Positions 20,980-23,061 of a DNA stretch of 23,061 nucleotides are shown here, piece after piece. The notes under the pieces were generated by a model. The model did no database searches and had not been told where the DNA came from. It saw nothing but the letters and a program-made list of their open reading frames with translations. Each line of letters begins with the position of its first letter. The first letter of the stretch is position 1. Position numbers and translations under genes: made by a program. Source of the stretch: Tubulinosema ratisbonensis (taxonomy: Eukaryota; Microsporidia; Tubulinosematidae); contig RCSS01000224.1 of the NCBI GenBank assembly GCA_004000155.1, forward strand, positions 8,001-31,061, read 5' to 3'.

Positions 20980-21700
20980 ATTTTAACTTCTGCCAAAATA
21001 ATTCAATATGATCAGAAAAGCTTCTACAAGCAGATCTACACATTTTCTTTGTATCTTACTACATGATTCACATATACAAGATGATTAAAATGATTGTATT
21101 TAGCGTGTTCGCCAGTAGAGACTGTGGTTTTAAAAATATATAATTGAATGATAGCTACTTCTTGAGTTGTCGAATTTTGTCTTAAATATAATTAAAATTA
21201 CCATATTATAGATTATTATTATGCATCACTAAACCATCTGACATCTATTATCAAGATTATAAATATGAAATTTTCTTTTGACAAGATAGCATCACCAATT
21301 TTATCGACACTAATTTGTCCATCAACAACACTAATTAATGTCGAAGTTTAGAATGCTTATTTCTCTTACAAAGCCAATCCAAGAGTGTTAGATTATAATA
21401 ATGTTTGATTCATGCGATAAATTTTCAATATCAACCTCACCATGTGCGAACTTATAAAAAAGCAGCTCAGTGGGAATAAAAAGATGGGAATTTTATTAAG
21501 TCTATTCTTGCGAATAAAAATTTCTTTTCGACAATTTCTGGAAGGAAATTACAAGGAATTATTTATTTTTTCTTTACTTCTTATTTTGAGCCCTATGTGT
21601 GCATCGAAACTACATATTTTGACAATTGGTAATAATCCATATTGTTTGACAAAGAAAACAAACGCTGTTTACGTTGGAATTTGGTATAAATGTCCAGAAA
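20980..21700 (-). pseudogene. Second Merlin/ISXO2-like transposase remnant
   Basis: Read on the minus strand with frame changes. A possible zinc-ribbon trace (VNSVCFLC, FRCTH) lies at about 21590-21690. TELLFYKFAHGEVDIENLS with HESNI lies at 21395-21465 and fits the helical region with its helix-turn-helix. WIGFVREI follows near 21370. VDGQISVDKIGDAILSKENF (21268-21330) stands where GGP-x-VEIDES is expected. YVNHVVRYKENV (21039-21075) and SDHIELFWQKLK (20983-21015) match the family's VNHS-x-FVD and T-x-IE-S-W-x-K end, with Glu kept. It is more decayed than the copy at 5427-6585. No clear terminal repeats were found. Confidence 0.5.
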
Positions 21701-22056
21701 ACTTAATATTATTTATAGTGATACTAAAAAATCTTTTCCTAATTTATAGTATTAGTCGGATTTTAATATTAATAATCTTATATCAATTTTTTAAGGCCAA
21801 TTTAAAAAATTATAAAAAAAATGCATGGTTTAACCCTCATTGAATTGAAATTTTAACAATACTTAAAAAATATTTTTGAAATTATAAAAACATTTTGAAC
21901 AAATTAAATAATTTTGTTTATGAAAATGTAAATTTTTTTATCTAATAAACATTCTTTTTTATTTTTTTTAAATAAATACAATTCATAAAATTTCTAGTAC
22001 CCCAAAAAATAAATAAAAATTAATTTTCAAAAGAAAAAATTTTAAATAAATATTTT

Positions 22057-23061
22057 TTATTGCTTCAATTCACATATAAAATCCCTCAAAGCATTTTCAT
22101 ATTCCTCCAAAGTCCCCTTTACTTTCCTAAAAGTAACACAACACATCCCATTAATATCATTAATCTTCATTCTAATAAGATCATTCCAAACAAGTTCATT
22201 CTTACCAACCTCAATAAAATTATATTCATTGATCATTTTACCAACCAGTTCTTCTACCTTGACAGGTAGATAAATTCTTTTTAATGAATTTTCTATTGGT
22301 TGACTGGAAATAAAACTNNTTTTTATTTTAAATTCTTTTAAAGAATCTGTTTGTAATTTCATGTTTGGCTGAGTATTAAAAATTACTTTATCACTGCTAA
22401 ATAATTCATTTATTTTTATTTCTTTTGTATAAAATTCTTCTTGTTTTATTTCTGAAATGGAAATTCTTTCTTTAAAATTCAAAACTAAAAACCTTTTTAG
22501 AAATTTTAAAGTAGAAAATTCTATTTTGTTGAATGGTGAATAGTTGTGGTATTTTAATTGTTTGAATGCCTTAAAGTTGCCATCTGATGAACTTGGTTCT
22601 GTCCAGGAAAGAGTGCCAGTCAAACAAAATAGAAGAATAATGCCAAGAGACCAAATATCAGAGGTATCTCCATGATAATAACATTCGTACTGCTCTGGTG
22701 GCATGTATTCATAGCTGCCAACCAATGTCTTAAGTATCCTTTTTTCTCTTTTCTGGCATTTACAAGAGTTTAAAGAATTTTTAACAAAACATTCATTACA
22801 TTTTGCATAAATTAAAGTGGCAGAGTCAAAATCAGAAATTTTTAAGTTAAAATTTTCATCTATCAAAATATTGTCAGGTTTCAAATCTCTATGACAGATT
22901 CCTTTAGAATGCATAAACTCAACACCATCCACCATTTGTTTAAAAAAATATTGAGCTAACCTTTTATCCATTCCTACACCTAATTCAATAAAATCTAGTA
23001 AGGTATATTTCCTATAAGGAAAAACAAAATACTCTGATGAATAATCTATAAGTGAGTTTAT
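22057..23061 (-). CDS. CHK1: Chk1-like serine/threonine protein kinase, N-terminus beyond the right edge
   Basis: Partial: 334 codons are visible and the frame remains open to the window end; the N-lobe is missing. Chk1 phosphorylates cell-cycle targets in the DNA-damage checkpoint. The visible part begins in the hinge region (YFVFPY), followed by DLKPDN within ICHRDLKPDNILID, so the catalytic Asp and Asn are present. Then come SDFDSATLI in place of SDFG, SYEYMPPEQYE in place of APE, DIWSLGIILL and RISISEI. SWTEPSSSD-NFKAFKQLK and SPFNKIEFSTLKFLKRFLVLN match the Chk1 blocks DQP, NPW-KID and LL-KIL. The last 70 residues (VEELVGKMINEYNF...GMCCVTFRKVKG) look like the Chk1 KA1 domain. A cysteine cluster (CNEC...CKC) is inserted in the activation segment. 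Two N bases lie at 22318-22319. Kinase identity is firm; Chk1 is the best family. Confidence 0.78.
   Translation of the reverse strand: MNSLIDYSSEYFVFPYRKYTLLDFIELGVGMDKRLAQYFFKQMVDGVEFMHSKGICHRDLKPDNILIDENFNLKISDFDSATLIYAKCNECFVKNSLNSCKCQKREKRILKTLVGSYEYMPPEQYECYYHGDTSDIWSLGIILLFCLTGTLSWTEPSSSDGNFKAFKQLKYHNYSPFNKIEFSTLKFLKRFLVLNFKERISISEIKQEEFYTKEIKINELFSSDKVIFNTQPNMKLQTDSLKEFKIKXSFISSQPIENSLKRIYLPVKVEELVGKMINEYNFIEVGKNELVWNDLIRMKINDINGMCCVTFRKVKGTLEEYENALRDFICELKQ

Noticed and set aside
21442..21843. A 133-codon + strand open frame with several hydrophobic stretches
   Set aside because: Its 5' part lies antisense to the well-matched Merlin helix-turn-helix segment, and the rest has only AT-rich hydrophobic codons. 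No family and no C-run start. Treated as an accident of the transposon remnant.
22060..22269. A 69-codon + strand frame
   Set aside because: Antisense to the C-terminal domain of the Chk1-like kinase.
1..23061. CRISPR array, rRNA or tRNA genes
   Set aside because: No regularly spaced repeats, conserved rRNA blocks or tRNA cloverleaf could be recognised on reading. A tRNAscan or Rfam search would settle it.

Overview
The window looks like a piece of a microsporidian chromosome, from an intracellular parasite related to fungi. It is very AT-rich and its genes have no visible introns. Two start codons sit just behind a C-run of the kind described for microsporidian promoters. The recognisable host genes are short versions of core eukaryotic genes: a Svp26/TEX261-family cargo receptor, a Dsk2/ubiquilin shuttle factor, a Chk1-type kinase and a possible Vma21. 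Species cannot be fixed from the sequence. The gene-poor, transposon-filled layout points to a larger, repeat-rich microsporidian genome rather than a compact Encephalitozoon-type genome. Scattered N bases mark unresolved positions, including the start of the first gene and single codons in two others.

Layout. 84-617 (-): Svp26/TEX261. 620-968: A/T low-complexity DNA. 969-5184 (-): an almost full-length but dead Ty3/gypsy retrotransposon, with two LTRs, primer-binding site, polypurine tract and decayed gag, protease, RT, RNase H and integrase. 5427-6585: a decayed Merlin/ISXO2-type DNA transposon with terminal inverted repeats of about 100 bp. 6666-6848 (-): a two-helix membrane protein, possibly Vma21. 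6.85-18.4 kb: an 11.6-kb stretch with no intact gene, holding remnants of a second retroelement (9.74-10.3 kb), a pogo/Tigger transposase (11.1-12.0 kb) and a Tc1/mariner transposase (15.47-16.15 kb), all read on the minus strand. 18456-19196 (+): Dsk2. 19.2-20.4 kb: non-coding DNA with a small gypsy RT fragment and a degenerate tandem repeat. 20466-20885 (+): a four-helix membrane protein of unknown function, ending in a perfect 17-bp inverted repeat. 20.98-21.7 kb (-): a second Merlin-type transposase remnant. 22057-23061 (-): a Chk1-like kinase, cut off by the right edge.

The host genes do not form an operon or one pathway. Svp26 (ER export), Vma21 (V-ATPase assembly in the ER), Dsk2 (ubiquitin-proteasome delivery) and Chk1 (DNA-damage checkpoint) are independent housekeeping functions. 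No intact novel system was found. The most interesting material is the layered transposon graveyard, the atypical activation segment of the kinase and the long hairpin over the stop codon at 20.9 kb. Transposon remnants were recognised by reading translated frames by eye against remembered family motifs. No database search was run.
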